Source of the DNA: Methylobacterium sp. Leaf123 | GTDB lineage: Bacteria > Pseudomonadota > Alphaproteobacteria > Rhizobiales > Beijerinckiaceae | Assembly (NCBI RefSeq): GCF_001423405.1 | Contig: NZ_LMNS01000034.1 | Span: 186,526 to 250,525, forward strand | Length of the DNA: 64,000 bases | Direction: 5' to 3' | In this document: in pieces, positions 8,810-17,721 of the stretch | How positions within the stretch are numbered: the first letter of the stretch is position 1 | Layout: each line of letters begins with the position of its first letter | Notes under the pieces: generated by a model | The model's input: the letters and a program-made list of their open reading frames with translations, nothing else | Databases searched by the model: none | What the model was told of the DNA's origin: nothing | Position numbers and translations under genes: made by a program

Positions 8810-9060
8810 CGGTCGAGAAGGGAGGCCTTGCGCGTCGTCGGTTGCCGGCTCAGCGTCGGCATCGCAAGGCATACCGCGCGCGGACCACAGCGGTTCCGCG
8901 CGACAAATCGGCAGCATGGTGCCGCTGCCGACAATTTCCCCACCGTCAACGGAAAGGTTCGAGCGTCAGGACAGCGCTCTATAGGGCCTCGCGAAACCCC
9001 TGATCACCAATCGTCTACGCTCCGGGCATGGCGGCGGAGCGGGCGTTTCGTGGGCGATCC

Positions 9061-9807
9061 TTACGCGCCCATCTTCTCCACCAGCGCTTCGGACAGCGCG
9101 AAGTTGACGTAGACGTTCTGCACGTCGTCCTGATCCTCGATCACCTCGATGAGGCGGATCAGCTTCTCACCGGTCTCGTCATCGACGTCGATGGTGTTCT
9201 GCGCCTTCCAGATCAGGCCGGTCCGGCGCGGCTCGCCGAAGCGGCCTTCCAGCGCCTTCGACACGTCGCCATAGGCGTCCTGAGCGCAGATCACCTCGTG
9301 GCCGTCGGCATCCGAGCGCACATCGTCCGCGCCGGCCTCAATGGCGGCTTCCAGCATCGTGTCGGCGTCGGCCACGTCCGGCGCGAAGGCGATGACGCCG
9401 ACACGGTCGAACATGAAGGCGACGGCGCCGGTCTCGGCGAGGCTGCCGCCGGACTTGGTGAAGGCCGAGCGCACGTCGGAGGCGGTGCGGTTGCGGTTGT
9501 CGGTCTGCGCCTCGACGATCAGCGCGGCGCCGCCGGGGCCGTAGCCCTCGTAGCGGATCTCCTCGTAGTTCTCGCCGTCCCCACCCACGGCCTTTTTGAC
9601 GGCGCGCTCGATGTTGTCCTTGGGCATGTTCTCCGCCCGGGCCGCGAGGATGGCGGCGCGCAGGCGCGGGTTCATCGAGGGGTCGGGCGTCCCGAGCTTG
9701 GCCGCCACCGTGATTTCGCGGGCGAGCTTGCTGAACACCTTCGAGCGGACCGCATCGACGCGGCCCTTGCGGTGCATGATGTTCTTGAACTGGGAATGCC
9801 CGGCCAT
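9061..9807 (-). CDS. yebC: YebC/PmpR-family transcription/translation factor
   Basis: The 248-residue protein starts MAGHSQFKNIMHRKGRVDAVR, the invariant YebC N-terminus, and contains KDNIERAVKKA and the family motif YEGYGPGGAALIVE. YebC proteins were described as DNA-binding regulators. One branch has more recently been linked to relief of ribosome stalling at proline stretches; which role applies here cannot be read from sequence. It is cytoplasmic. In many bacteria yebC neighbours ruvC, but no ruv gene is seen here. Confidence 0.93.
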   Translation of the reverse strand: MAGHSQFKNIMHRKGRVDAVRSKVFSKLAREITVAAKLGTPDPSMNPRLRAAILAARAENMPKDNIERAVKKAVGGDGENYEEIRYEGYGPGGAALIVEAQTDNRNRTASDVRSAFTKSGGSLAETGAVAFMFDRVGVIAFAPDVADADTMLEAAIEAGADDVRSDADGHEVICAQDAYGDVSKALEGRFGEPRRTGLIWKAQNTIDVDDETGEKLIRLIEVIEDQDDVQNVYVNFALSEALVEKMGA

Positions 9808-9896
9808 GGCGGGATCGTCTTCTCGTTCGTGCGGGCGGAGGGCTCCTTCAGGAAGAAGGATCCTCGACGCCGCGCGGGATGTGTCGGGGGCTCCGC

Positions 9897-10133
9897 TTAT
9901 AGGCCGTGCGACCACTCCGAGGCAACGCAGGGCGGTGACGGCTCGGGTCCGGTCGTCTTCGCGGCCTTGCGCCCGGTCCGCCAGACGCCGCCCTCTCCCA
10001 CCGCGACCGCGAGGATACTGCCAACCGACCGGGCACCGAGATGCCGCCCGAGCGTTTCCGTGAAGGCGAATCCGTCCGGGGTATCCGTGGCGGGGATGAT
10101 CCACGTCGGGGGCGAAGACGCCCCTCTCCTCAC
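9897..10133 (-). CDS. short hypothetical protein
   Basis: The GTG-started frame encodes 78 residues including PTWIIPATDTPDGFAFTETLG and VGSILAVAVGEGGVWR, which read as a plausible small folded domain rather than chance sequence. It lacks a signal peptide or membrane segment. No family is recognised. It lies upstream of yebC on the same strand and is divergent from the tiny membrane protein at 10155. Confidence 0.4.
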   Translation of the reverse strand: MRRGASSPPTWIIPATDTPDGFAFTETLGRHLGARSVGSILAVAVGEGGVWRTGRKAAKTTGPEPSPPCVASEWSHGL

Positions 10134-10154
10134 GGTCTTGCGTAGGACGATTCG

Positions 10155-10292
10155 ATGCCGACGACTGAAACGGGGCCAGCCGGCGCAGGGGACAAGCGAT
10201 GGCGCTTCGGCCTCGCCGCCCTCATCGGCGCGCTGGCCGGGGCAATGCTGTTTCCGCGGCCGGCTAAGGGTCAGGCGGAGCGGAAACTCTAA
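10155..10292 (+). CDS. 45-residue single-pass membrane protein
   Basis: The short frame begins with ATG at 10155 and ends TAA at 10290-10292. A polar N-terminus (MPTTETGPAGAGDKRW) is followed by one hydrophobic helix (about residues 19-33, GLAALIGALAGAMLF) and a basic tail (KGQAERKL). The pattern suggests an inner-membrane miniprotein. No family is recognised, and it may have been missed by annotators because of its size. Confidence 0.4.
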   Translation: MPTTETGPAGAGDKRWRFGLAALIGALAGAMLFPRPAKGQAERKL

Positions 10293-10324
10293 GGACGCAT
10301 CGAAGCGCGCCCGTCATCGCGCGA

Positions 10325-11236
10325 TCAGAACGGCCGTTCGCGCGCAAAGAGCGCCTGAGCCCTGGCGAATGTCTGCTGCCATTGCTGCTCATCCAGCAGG
10401 TTGAACGCGGCCAGGAACAGCATCGAACGGATCTCGGCCAGCTTCACGAAGTCGAACAATCGTCGCTGCTCGCCCGCTTCGAGGGTCCGCACTTCCTCGT
10501 ATCCACTGATGAGCGCAGCCAAGTGGGCCTCGGCCGCAGGACCGTCTTGGGCGATGAGATGCCAAGCCGCCGTCCCGAGATCGATCAGGTAAGGGCCATG
10601 CCCGCAATCGTCGAAATCATAGAAGCAGATATCGCTTCCCTGCACGACGGCGTTGCCGGCCCAGGCGTCACCGTGGCAATTCCCGGACGGCAGAGGATAT
10701 CGAGCGGCATCGCCGAATGCCGGCCCGCACCACGCTTCGATGGCGCGCCGGGTCGGCGCACTGTCGGCAATGCTTTCCAAGGCCTCGACCGCCCTCCGAC
10801 AAAGCGCCAGCGGATCGAGCGGCCGTGTCTCGCTGCCGACGATGCCGGACAGGGCGCCGTGAAGCGTGGCGATGGATGAGCCGAACCGCTTCATGTCGTC
10901 AGGCGCATGCGTGAGCGGACGACCTTCGAGGGCCGTGAACAGGCATCCGTATCGCGGCTGGCCTTCGAAGCTCAGGGATATGAGGTCGGCCCCGTCGGGC
11001 GTCGCGATCGGGCGTGCCACATCGATTCCGGGAGTGGGACGGCATTGGCGCAGAAGCCGCAACTCGAACGCGATCTCGGCGGGGGATCGCCCGGTGGGAC
11101 GATACAGGCGCAGATAGTGGTGCTGTGCGCCGCTACTGAGCCTGTAGGTCCGATTGACACCGGCGACGACGCGTTCCGCTCTGTCGAACCGGCAACCGTA
11201 CCGTCGCGAAAGACATTCGAGATCGAGACCGTCCAT
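10325..11236 (-). CDS. aminoglycoside-phosphotransferase-fold kinase
   Basis: This is an APH/choline-kinase-fold protein of about 303 residues. The Brenner-type catalytic motif is NCHGDAWAGNAVV and the metal-binding motif is CFYDFDDCGHGPYLIDLGTAAW. Members phosphorylate small alcohols or amino alcohols (homoserine, choline, sugars, antibiotics); the substrate cannot be named here. The ATG at 11236 (MDGLDLECL) is preferred, and a TTG at 11257 adds seven residues. It is cytoplasmic and appears to be monocistronic. Confidence 0.75.
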   Translation of the reverse strand: MDGLDLECLSRRYGCRFDRAERVVAGVNRTYRLSSGAQHHYLRLYRPTGRSPAEIAFELRLLRQCRPTPGIDVARPIATPDGADLISLSFEGQPRYGCLFTALEGRPLTHAPDDMKRFGSSIATLHGALSGIVGSETRPLDPLALCRRAVEALESIADSAPTRRAIEAWCGPAFGDAARYPLPSGNCHGDAWAGNAVVQGSDICFYDFDDCGHGPYLIDLGTAAWHLIAQDGPAAEAHLAALISGYEEVRTLEAGEQRRLFDFVKLAEIRSMLFLAAFNLLDEQQWQQTFARAQALFARERPF

Positions 11237-11284
11237 CCGCGCAGGATGAGCGCACAACTTACAAATGTAAATTAGGCGCCAGCC

Positions 11285-12097
11285 TCAGGGCTGATCCTGC
11301 TCCAGCAAAGCCCGGTAGCGCGCCGCCGAGCGGCCGACGACGGCGCTCGCCTCCTCCGTGATATGCAGGCCGAAGGCGCCGTAGAGGCGCGCGAAGGCCT
11401 TCGCCTCCAACCGGGCCGCGATGCGTGAGACGGTGCCGCCGGAAAGCGGCAGCCAGTTCGGGTAGCTCCACAGGAAGGAGACGGACTTCCGGTCCGCGCC
11501 GACCTGCACGATGTCGCCCGCGAGCAGCGCCCCGCGCCCATCCGCGCCGTCCCGCCAGTGAAGCACGGAACCGCCGGGGAAGTGCCCGCCGAGGCGCAGC
11601 AGGGTCAGGCCGGGGGCGAGCATGCGCTCGTCCTCCTCCCAGAACACCACGCGGTCGTCGGGGCGCATCACCCAGTCACGGTCGCGGGCGTGGAGGTAGA
11701 CAGGCGCATCGAAGGCCGCCGCCCAATCGGGCATGGTCGTGTAGTAGTGCGGATGCGAGATCGCGATGCCGGCCAGGCCGCCGAGCGCCTGCACCAGCGC
11801 GACCGTCGCCGGATCGAGCAGGACGATGCAATCCCACAGCACATTGCCCTGTGGCGTTTGCAGCAGGAAGGCGCGCTGGCCGATGCCGAAGCGGGGATGG
11901 GTCTCGATCTCGAACAGCCCCGGCTCGACCTGCCGCCAGGCATTGGTGTGAGCGGAGGCAAGCGCGCCGGGCGTCGTCCAGCTCTGGCCGGAGGCGGGCA
12001 CGTATTGCCGCTCCTCGTCGCAGATCGGGCATCGCTCGGGCGGTGTTGGCGCGTCGAGGAAGCTGGTTCCGCAGGTGACGCAGATGTGGACCGTCAC
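11285..12097 (-). CDS. MBL-fold metallohydrolase with N-terminal zinc ribbon
   Basis: The 270-residue protein opens with a rubredoxin-like zinc ribbon (CVTCGTSF...CPICDEE), followed by a metallo-beta-lactamase-type domain. Metal-ligand regions are SHPHYYTTMPDW, which is atypical because the usual HxHxDH is changed to HPHYYT, and LLRLGGHFPGGSVLHW, then AGDIVQV. The altered first motif may mean altered or lost hydrolase activity. It is probably cytoplasmic. The substrate is unknown. Confidence 0.75.
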   Translation of the reverse strand: MTVHICVTCGTSFLDAPTPPERCPICDEERQYVPASGQSWTTPGALASAHTNAWRQVEPGLFEIETHPRFGIGQRAFLLQTPQGNVLWDCIVLLDPATVALVQALGGLAGIAISHPHYYTTMPDWAAAFDAPVYLHARDRDWVMRPDDRVVFWEEDERMLAPGLTLLRLGGHFPGGSVLHWRDGADGRGALLAGDIVQVGADRKSVSFLWSYPNWLPLSGGTVSRIAARLEAKAFARLYGAFGLHITEEASAVVGRSAARYRALLEQDQP

Positions 12098-12127
12098 GGG
12101 CCTGCCTCCTTACCGCATGTCGAGAGG

Positions 12128-12412
12128 TCAACCGCCGCGAGTGCCCTCACCATCGCCGGTGCGCAGTTCTTCGCGCGGCGGTGCCGCCTCGTCCCACCCG
12201 GAACCGATGTCGCCGGGCTCGGACGGTGCCGGGGAACGATGCCCCGGAACGGGTTTGGAGACCGGGCGCGGCTCGTAGCTCCGGGCCCCCGGATTCTCCG
12301 CGGGATCGTCGGGTCTGGTCGCGTCGGTCGGGGTCAAAGGGGCCTCCGGGGTCGTTTCCGGTGAAGGGTCCCACGGGAAGAACGGTTCCCGCGAGCCGAA
12401 CACCCCCGGCAT
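12128..12412 (-). CDS. proline-rich hydrophilic hypothetical protein
   Basis: The 94-residue frame (MPGVFGSREPFFPWDPSPET...) is rich in Pro, Glu, Asp and Thr, with no hydrophobic segment, so it would be intrinsically disordered. Codon positions look better than in the overlapping frames, but low-complexity composition makes the coding call uncertain. It lies upstream of the MBL gene on the same strand and is divergent from the secreted protein at 12522. Confidence 0.4.
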   Translation of the reverse strand: MPGVFGSREPFFPWDPSPETTPEAPLTPTDATRPDDPAENPGARSYEPRPVSKPVPGHRSPAPSEPGDIGSGWDEAAPPREELRTGDGEGTRGG

Positions 12413-12521
12413 CGCCGCCGCCGGCCGCAGGCACCGCGAACCGGCCTGGCGCGAGCACGGTTCAAGGGGCAGAGCCTGGAATCGTCCCGAGGCTCCTCCC
12501 TCCGACCCGGCCAGGCCCCCG

Positions 12522-12836
12522 ATGCAGCGCACGCTCTTTCTCCTCCACGCCCTCTGTCTCGGCGTCCTCGGTCTCGCCGGCACGGCGGCCTCGGCCCAGG
12601 AGCGGCCCTTCACCCCGTCGCTCACCTGCGGGACGGTGCAGGCCCTGGTGGCGCGGCAGCGCCGCGTCGTGCTGGCCACGAGCCCGAACGCCTACGAGGC
12701 GGTGCATCTCGACAGCGGCGATTGCCGCAACGAGGTGACCGCCCGGCCCGCCTTCGAGCCGACCCTCGACAATCCGTACTGCTTTGCCGGCTATCGCTGC
12801 GTTCAGCGCAACAACGGCGAGAACTCGACGCGCTGA
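12522..12836 (+). CDS. small secreted protein
   Basis: The 104-residue protein has a clear Sec signal peptide (MQRTLFLLHALCLGVLGLAGTAASA). The mature domain of about 78 residues has four cysteines (SLTCG, SGDCRN, NPYCFAGYRC), which could form two disulfides in the periplasm. The NPYCFAGYRCVQR ending recurs in short methylobacterial secreted proteins (from memory). Function is unknown and no operon partner is evident. Confidence 0.7.
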   Translation: MQRTLFLLHALCLGVLGLAGTAASAQERPFTPSLTCGTVQALVARQRRVVLATSPNAYEAVHLDSGDCRNEVTARPAFEPTLDNPYCFAGYRCVQRNNGENSTR

Positions 12837-12847
12837 AGCCTCTTGCG

Positions 12848-13990
12848 TCAGCCCCGCCGCAGCAGGCGTTTGGCCTCGGCTCGGGCGCGATGCTCGAACC
12901 GGGCGAGGCGCAGGCGCCGTTCCAGGGAGATCAGGCCGGCGTCCGGCGGCTGGGCGATGATCTCGGCGATGGTCTCACGCTCGGGGTAGAGGCTTTCCAG
13001 CGCCGAGCCCGGCATCGTCGCCGAGTCGAGCCGCGCGGCGAAGCCCTCCGCATGCAGAGCGCGCACGATGGCGTCTTCCAGCACGAGGCCGGGGGCCAGG
13101 GCGCGCAAGCCCTCGTCATAGGCGGTCTTGAGCAGATGGGCGGTGCCGCCGGAGACCAAGGCGAGGCTCGCCGCGACCGTGCGGCCATCGAGGCGCAGCA
13201 GGTCGGCCCGGACGGTGACGGGGCCGCTTTCTGGCCGGAACAGGGCGCGGGCGAAGACTTCCGTCCGCGGGCGGCTGCGAAGGGCCGTTCCGGCCTCGCC
13301 CTTCCAGCCCGCCGCTTCGAGGGTGAGGAAATCCTCCAGCGCCTGATCCAGCGCGGCCCCCTCTGTGGCGCTCTCGACGGTGAGCGTCCCGGCCTCCTCC
13401 AGACGGCGGCGACGGCGGCGCAGGTCCTTGAGACGGCTCTTGTGCGGATGGCCAGCGAGGAAGGCGTCGTAATCGGTCCGCCGGTCGAGGACCGGGCGCG
13501 CGAAATGCGCGACGGTGCCGGTCTGCCAGCCGGCCCGCTCCATGGCGGCGAGGAGCCCTGTGCCGAGGCGGGTTTCGGTCGCGAGCAGCGGCCAGCGCCA
13601 CGCTCGCCCACCGGAGGCGCGCGCAAGGCCTTCCACCAGGGCGTCGAGCCGCTCCTCCAGACCGGGACCGTCGGCCACGAGCGGTGCGCTCGCCGTCACG
13701 TAGGGCGAGAGAAAGGGCTGCGCGATCGCCGCGCCGAGCCCGGCAATGTCGGGACGCAGGGTGAAGGGCAGCAGGGCAGTGATCGCCCCCCCGTCACGGA
13801 CGACCACGGCTGAAAGGCGGGGATGGCACAGGCCGTGGTCGCTGTGCGCCGCGACGACCGCCCGCGCGTAGAACGGATGCGCGGTCACGGCCCGGACGGC
13901 CAGCGCGTCCCAGGCCGACGCCTCGGCGGCGAGCGCGGCAACGGGCTCGACCGCCGCCCGCGACGATCCGGAGAGGGAAAGGGCGCGCAT
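12848..13990 (-). CDS. FemAB/CelD-like GNAT acyltransferase
   Basis: The 380-residue protein matches the BioF2/CelD-like double-GNAT group: an HPFYARAVVAAH N-terminal segment, HKSRLKDLRRRRRRLEEAG, a catalytic-core LEAAGWKGEAGTAL, and a C-terminal AYDEGLRALAPGLVLEDAIVRAL. Such proteins often modify exported polysaccharides. Its ATG overlaps the flippase stop (ATGA), so the two are translationally coupled. Acyl donor and target are unknown. Confidence 0.75.
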   Translation of the reverse strand: MRALSLSGSSRAAVEPVAALAAEASAWDALAVRAVTAHPFYARAVVAAHSDHGLCHPRLSAVVVRDGGAITALLPFTLRPDIAGLGAAIAQPFLSPYVTASAPLVADGPGLEERLDALVEGLARASGGRAWRWPLLATETRLGTGLLAAMERAGWQTGTVAHFARPVLDRRTDYDAFLAGHPHKSRLKDLRRRRRRLEEAGTLTVESATEGAALDQALEDFLTLEAAGWKGEAGTALRSRPRTEVFARALFRPESGPVTVRADLLRLDGRTVAASLALVSGGTAHLLKTAYDEGLRALAPGLVLEDAIVRALHAEGFAARLDSATMPGSALESLYPERETIAEIIAQPPDAGLISLERRLRLARFEHRARAEAKRLLRRG

Positions 13991-15366
13991 CACCGGGCGG
14001 CACTCCGCTGGGGAAATCCGACGACCGGCGTCGAGAGGCCGTGAAGGGACCGGGCGCCGAGGGCCAGGACGAAGCCGCGCAACGTCGTGGCCAACGCCAC
14101 CGCCAGAGCCGCGCCAGCGACGCCGAGCCAGGGCACAAGGGCAAAGCACAGCCCTGCGGCAAGGACCAGCATCGCCAGGGTGACGCCGGCGCAGAGCCGC
14201 TCGCCGCCGAGCATGGTCAGCACGTCCTCGGCCGGGCCGAACAGGCTCGCCGCAACGCTGCCGGCGACGAGGATCGCCAGAACCGGAAGGCTGGCGCGAA
14301 ACCCTTCGCCGAACAGGCCGAGCAGCAGCGGCGACACCGCGACGATGGCGAGGCCGACGCCCAGTGTCGCCAGGAAGGTCCAGCGCGCCTGCCCGCGCAC
14401 GAGATGCGTAAGGCCCGCCTCGTCGCCGCAGGCGCGGGCGGCGGCGAGGCGCTGGGCGGTCGTGGCCGAGGCCGCGTAATGCACGAAGGCGACGAATTGC
14501 TGGATGCGGGTGGCGGCGAAGTAGAGTCCGACGGCCTCCGGGGCTGCGAGAAATCCGAGGATCACGACATCGACGAAGCCGAAGGCGCTCGCGGCGAGGT
14601 CGCCTGCTGCGATCGGCAGACAGGCGCTCAGCCACAGCCGCCAACGGTAGTGGCGCGGGCCGGCCGGCAGGTGGCGGCGCAGGCGCCCCAGCAGCAGCCC
14701 GGCCTGAACCGCCGCCGCGAGGCCGGTTGCGGCCAATGTGCAGGCGATCGCGACCCAAGCCTCGGCCGGCGCACCCGCGAGCACGGCGCCCATCATCGCG
14801 ACCATGATGAGAGCTTGGCGCAGCAGGTAGGGCGGCGCGATGGCGAGAAGCGGCCAGCCTTGGCTGCGGGCCACGCCCTCGAGATAGTCTTGGAAGGCGA
14901 AGAGCGGCACGACGACGGCCGCAACCAGGATTGGCGTTCCGTAAGGGCCGGCGAGCAGGCCACCGTGAACGAAGACCACGGCGAGGCCGCCGAGCGACAG
15001 AGCGAGCCCTCCCCCCAGGCTCACGAGTGCCCCGCCGAGCAGGAAACCGCGCAGGTCGCCGAGCCGGCCCATCGCCTGATCGGCGGGCAGGAAGCGGCAG
15101 GCGCCCTGGGACAGGCCGAAGGTCGCGGTGTGGCCGAGGATGGCGATCCAGACCCAGATCGTGGCGAAGATCCCGTATTCCGCGCCGCCCATCATGCGCG
15201 CCATCAGGACCTGCGCCCCGTAGGCGAACCCGGCCGCACCGATGCGGACCGCGAACACGCCGAGCGCCGAGACCGCCGCGGTGGTGCGGAACGCCCGGAT
15301 TCGAACCAGAAGGGAGTCGAGCGAGGATGCTGGGAGGCCGCCCGCGATCACCTTGTCCGCTGCCAT
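13990..15366 (-). CDS. polysaccharide/lipid flippase (Wzx/MATE-like membrane protein)
   Basis: The 458-residue protein has about 12-14 hydrophobic helices spread along its length (for example LVSLGGGLALSLGGLAVVFV and LVAAVVVPLFAFQDYLEG). The N-terminal region AAGFAYGAQVLMARMMGGAEYGIFATIW is typical of the polysaccharide-export branch of the MOP superfamily. It probably flips a lipid-linked glycan across the inner membrane. The coupled FemAB-like gene downstream supports a role in an exported glycan, but no glycosyltransferases are in view. Confidence 0.8.
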   Translation of the reverse strand: MAADKVIAGGLPASSLDSLLVRIRAFRTTAAVSALGVFAVRIGAAGFAYGAQVLMARMMGGAEYGIFATIWVWIAILGHTATFGLSQGACRFLPADQAMGRLGDLRGFLLGGALVSLGGGLALSLGGLAVVFVHGGLLAGPYGTPILVAAVVVPLFAFQDYLEGVARSQGWPLLAIAPPYLLRQALIMVAMMGAVLAGAPAEAWVAIACTLAATGLAAAVQAGLLLGRLRRHLPAGPRHYRWRLWLSACLPIAAGDLAASAFGFVDVVILGFLAAPEAVGLYFAATRIQQFVAFVHYAASATTAQRLAAARACGDEAGLTHLVRGQARWTFLATLGVGLAIVAVSPLLLGLFGEGFRASLPVLAILVAGSVAASLFGPAEDVLTMLGGERLCAGVTLAMLVLAAGLCFALVPWLGVAGAALAVALATTLRGFVLALGARSLHGLSTPVVGFPQRSAAR

Positions 15367-15485
15367 GGGCGCGCCATCCGAAAAGGCGCCGGGCGCGGGT
15401 GTGGCCGGTACGCTCGGCGATCAGCCTAGGAAGCGCGGCATTTCGAGCGGGTTAAGAGGGCGCCTTAAAAGGCACGCCAGCGGGC

Positions 15486-16487
15486 CTACGGCTGCTTCGG
15501 CGCTGTGGTCGGTCCGGAACCCGGCGTCCCGGTCTGAGCCGGGTCAGGCTTTGTCGTTTCAGACGTCGCGTGGTCCGTCTTTACCGCATCCGTCTTGTTC
15601 GAATCGGCCTTGGTCGGATCGGTTTTGCCCACATCCTTGGCCGCATCCGGCTGGAGCAGCGACAGGGTGATCGCCCGCGTCGCGTGCTCGGCCATGCAGC
15701 GCAGGCCCAGATCGTTGAGCCGGAAATGGCGGCCCAGCATGTGCGCCTCGGTGGTGCGCTGGGTCGAGAGGAAGCGCATCGCCGCGTAGCGGTGGACCAG
15801 CGGCACCGCCTCGCGGCGGGCGACGTCCTGCACCGTGCGCACCATCTCCGTATAATAGGCGTCGTCGGCCAGACTCTCGGTGAAGACGGGATCGATGAGC
15901 ACGATGTCGATGCCGTGGGATTTCACCCATTGCACCGATTCGTCGAGCGCCTCGCCGAAGGCCTCGATATCGACGCGGGCCAGGGCGTCGTTGGTGCCGA
16001 CCTGCCAGACGACGAGGTCCGGCTCCATCTCGGCGACCATGGAGCGCAGCCGCTCGCCCGCCCCGCTCGCGACCTCGCCGGGGAGACCGCGCGCCTCGAC
16101 CTCGATCTGAACGTCGGGCAGCGCCTGCTCCAGGGCGTTTTCCAGCTTCACCGGATAGCTCGCGGAGGCGCCGAGCCCCGCCGAGGAGGAGCCGATGGAG
16201 AGGACGTGGATCGGCCGCTTCTCCTTGAGCGCGGCCTTGACCGCCTTCAGCCGCGCCAGGGTGTAGAGCTTCGAGCCCGGCACCCGGCATTCGGGCGACA
16301 GGCTCAGGTCGAGCGCCTCGACGGCAGCGGCCGGCGGCGCGGCCGGCATTGGTGCAGCGCCCGACGTCTCGCCGAAGGCGGGCGCGGCGAAACTCAGGCC
16401 GAGGAGGACGGCGAGTCGGCGGGCGAGGCGGTGTCGGGTGCCTTGCGCGTCGGCCGCGGTCTGCGGGAACGCCATTCGACGAACCAT
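15486..16487 (-). CDS. periplasmic SGNH/GDSL-type esterase
   Basis: The 333-residue protein carries a signal peptide (RRLAVLLGLSFAAPAFG). Its SGNH-hydrolase core includes block I LSIGSSSAGLGASASYP (catalytic Ser), a Gly block (ARGLPGEVASG), block III VWQVGTNDAL, and a final HFRLNDLG segment near the expected catalytic Asp/His block. The C-terminus (about residues 285-333) is a KTDxTK-rich low-complexity tail. It may deacylate or acylate a periplasmic glucan. Its first 94 nt overlap the end of opgC in another frame. A start at 16475 is possible. Confidence 0.78.
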   Translation of the reverse strand: MVRRMAFPQTAADAQGTRHRLARRLAVLLGLSFAAPAFGETSGAAPMPAAPPAAAVEALDLSLSPECRVPGSKLYTLARLKAVKAALKEKRPIHVLSIGSSSAGLGASASYPVKLENALEQALPDVQIEVEARGLPGEVASGAGERLRSMVAEMEPDLVVWQVGTNDALARVDIEAFGEALDESVQWVKSHGIDIVLIDPVFTESLADDAYYTEMVRTVQDVARREAVPLVHRYAAMRFLSTQRTTEAHMLGRHFRLNDLGLRCMAEHATRAITLSLLQPDAAKDVGKTDPTKADSNKTDAVKTDHATSETTKPDPAQTGTPGSGPTTAPKQP

Positions 16488-17533
16488 GCGGTGAAACCCA
16501 GTGCGATCAGGCCGGAGCCTACGACCGAAATGTCAACGAAGATACCGCCGCCGGTTTGGAAGCGCACGAACTGTCCGGCGAGGCTCAACAGCGATCCCAT
16601 CGAGAAGACCGCGAGCGAGTTGCGCCCCAAACCCGACAGAAAGCGGGCGAGGCGCCCGACATGGGGGGCGATGAGGGCGTAGACGCCCTGGAAGGCCAGC
16701 ACCATGCCGCAGAAATGGATCAGCCGGGCGGGCGAGAGGTAGGTCTTGTCGAAGGTGAAGACGAGGCGCGGCTCGGGCGCCAGCATCGGATCGGGCCGCA
16801 GTTCCAGCACCGCGAGCACGACGCCGACCGCGACGATGACGACGCCGAGCGGCATCAGACGGGGCCAGAGGCGCTGCAGCCGCTCCGATCCCCGCGTCGC
16901 CTCGTTCGACAGGAAGCCCAGCACCAGCAGCAATTGCCAGCAGAGCGGATCGAAGAACCAGTCGCCCTCGCCCGGCCAGGCGGGGAAGTTCAACTCGAAG
17001 ACGAGGCTCGCCCCGTAGAGCGACAGCGAGAGCACCAGCAGCAGGAGCCGGCTCACCCGGCCGATCAGCACGACGGCCGGGGCGATGGCGATCAGCACCA
17101 CGTAGAGCGGCAGGATATTGAAGAAGCCGAGCTGGTGCGTGAGCAGCACGACCCCGACCATGGTCTGGATCGGGTCGGCGAAGAAGCCGCCGGCATTGTG
17201 CCATTCGAGGATGAGCGGGTTGTCGAGATAGAGCGCGCATCCGGCGATCATCGCCAGCGCCAGCGCCATGATGGTGATCTGGGCGCGGTAGACCTCCACG
17301 GTGCGCGCCAGGAGCCGCAGCACGGTGATGAGGCGCGGTTCCGGCTGGCCGTCGCGCCCGCGGGTGGCAAGCCCGATCGACCAGCCGGCCAGGAACACGA
17401 ACAGCTCGGCGGCGTCCGAGATGCCATACTGCGAGAAGGTGTAGCGCTCGAAGACGTTGCCGGGGATGTGGTTGATGAAAATCGTGATCAGCGCGAAGCC
17501 GCGCCAGAAATCGATCGCGTTCGGCTCGCGCAT
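16394..17533 (-). CDS. opgC: OpgC succinyltransferase-family membrane protein
   Basis: The 379-residue polytopic protein starts MREPNAIDFWRGFALITIFINHIPGN, the OpgC hallmark of a first helix with conserved DFWRG and H. About ten hydrophobic helices follow, and the C-terminal tail is basic. OpgC proteins add succinyl groups to osmoregulated periplasmic glucans. The overlapping SGNH hydrolase gene downstream suggests paired addition and removal or trimming of substituents (inference). Confidence 0.85.
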   Translation of the reverse strand: MREPNAIDFWRGFALITIFINHIPGNVFERYTFSQYGISDAAELFVFLAGWSIGLATRGRDGQPEPRLITVLRLLARTVEVYRAQITIMALALAMIAGCALYLDNPLILEWHNAGGFFADPIQTMVGVVLLTHQLGFFNILPLYVVLIAIAPAVVLIGRVSRLLLLVLSLSLYGASLVFELNFPAWPGEGDWFFDPLCWQLLLVLGFLSNEATRGSERLQRLWPRLMPLGVVIVAVGVVLAVLELRPDPMLAPEPRLVFTFDKTYLSPARLIHFCGMVLAFQGVYALIAPHVGRLARFLSGLGRNSLAVFSMGSLLSLAGQFVRFQTGGGIFVDISVVGSGLIALGFTAWFVEWRSRRPRPTRKAPDTASPADSPSSSA

Positions 17534-17721
17534 CAGGCTCCACGGTCCGGCGGTGTGACGTCGCAGCGGCAGGGTCCCGGCCTCCCGCGCGGCGCGCGAC
17601 GCGGCCGGTACGGCGCCGTTCCGGGACCCGCGACCCGGAGCGGAAGGCGGCCGTCCTGATAGACCGCGCCATGGTGGATTGGAAAGCGGTGGTTCGGTGA
17701 CGAGGGCGCGATAACGGCCGA

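Noticed and set aside
12848..14758. Long frame fusing the FemAB-like protein to an upstream extension
   Set aside because: The extension overlaps the flippase in another frame and is Arg-rich. The ATG at 13990 overlapping the flippase stop is the natural start.
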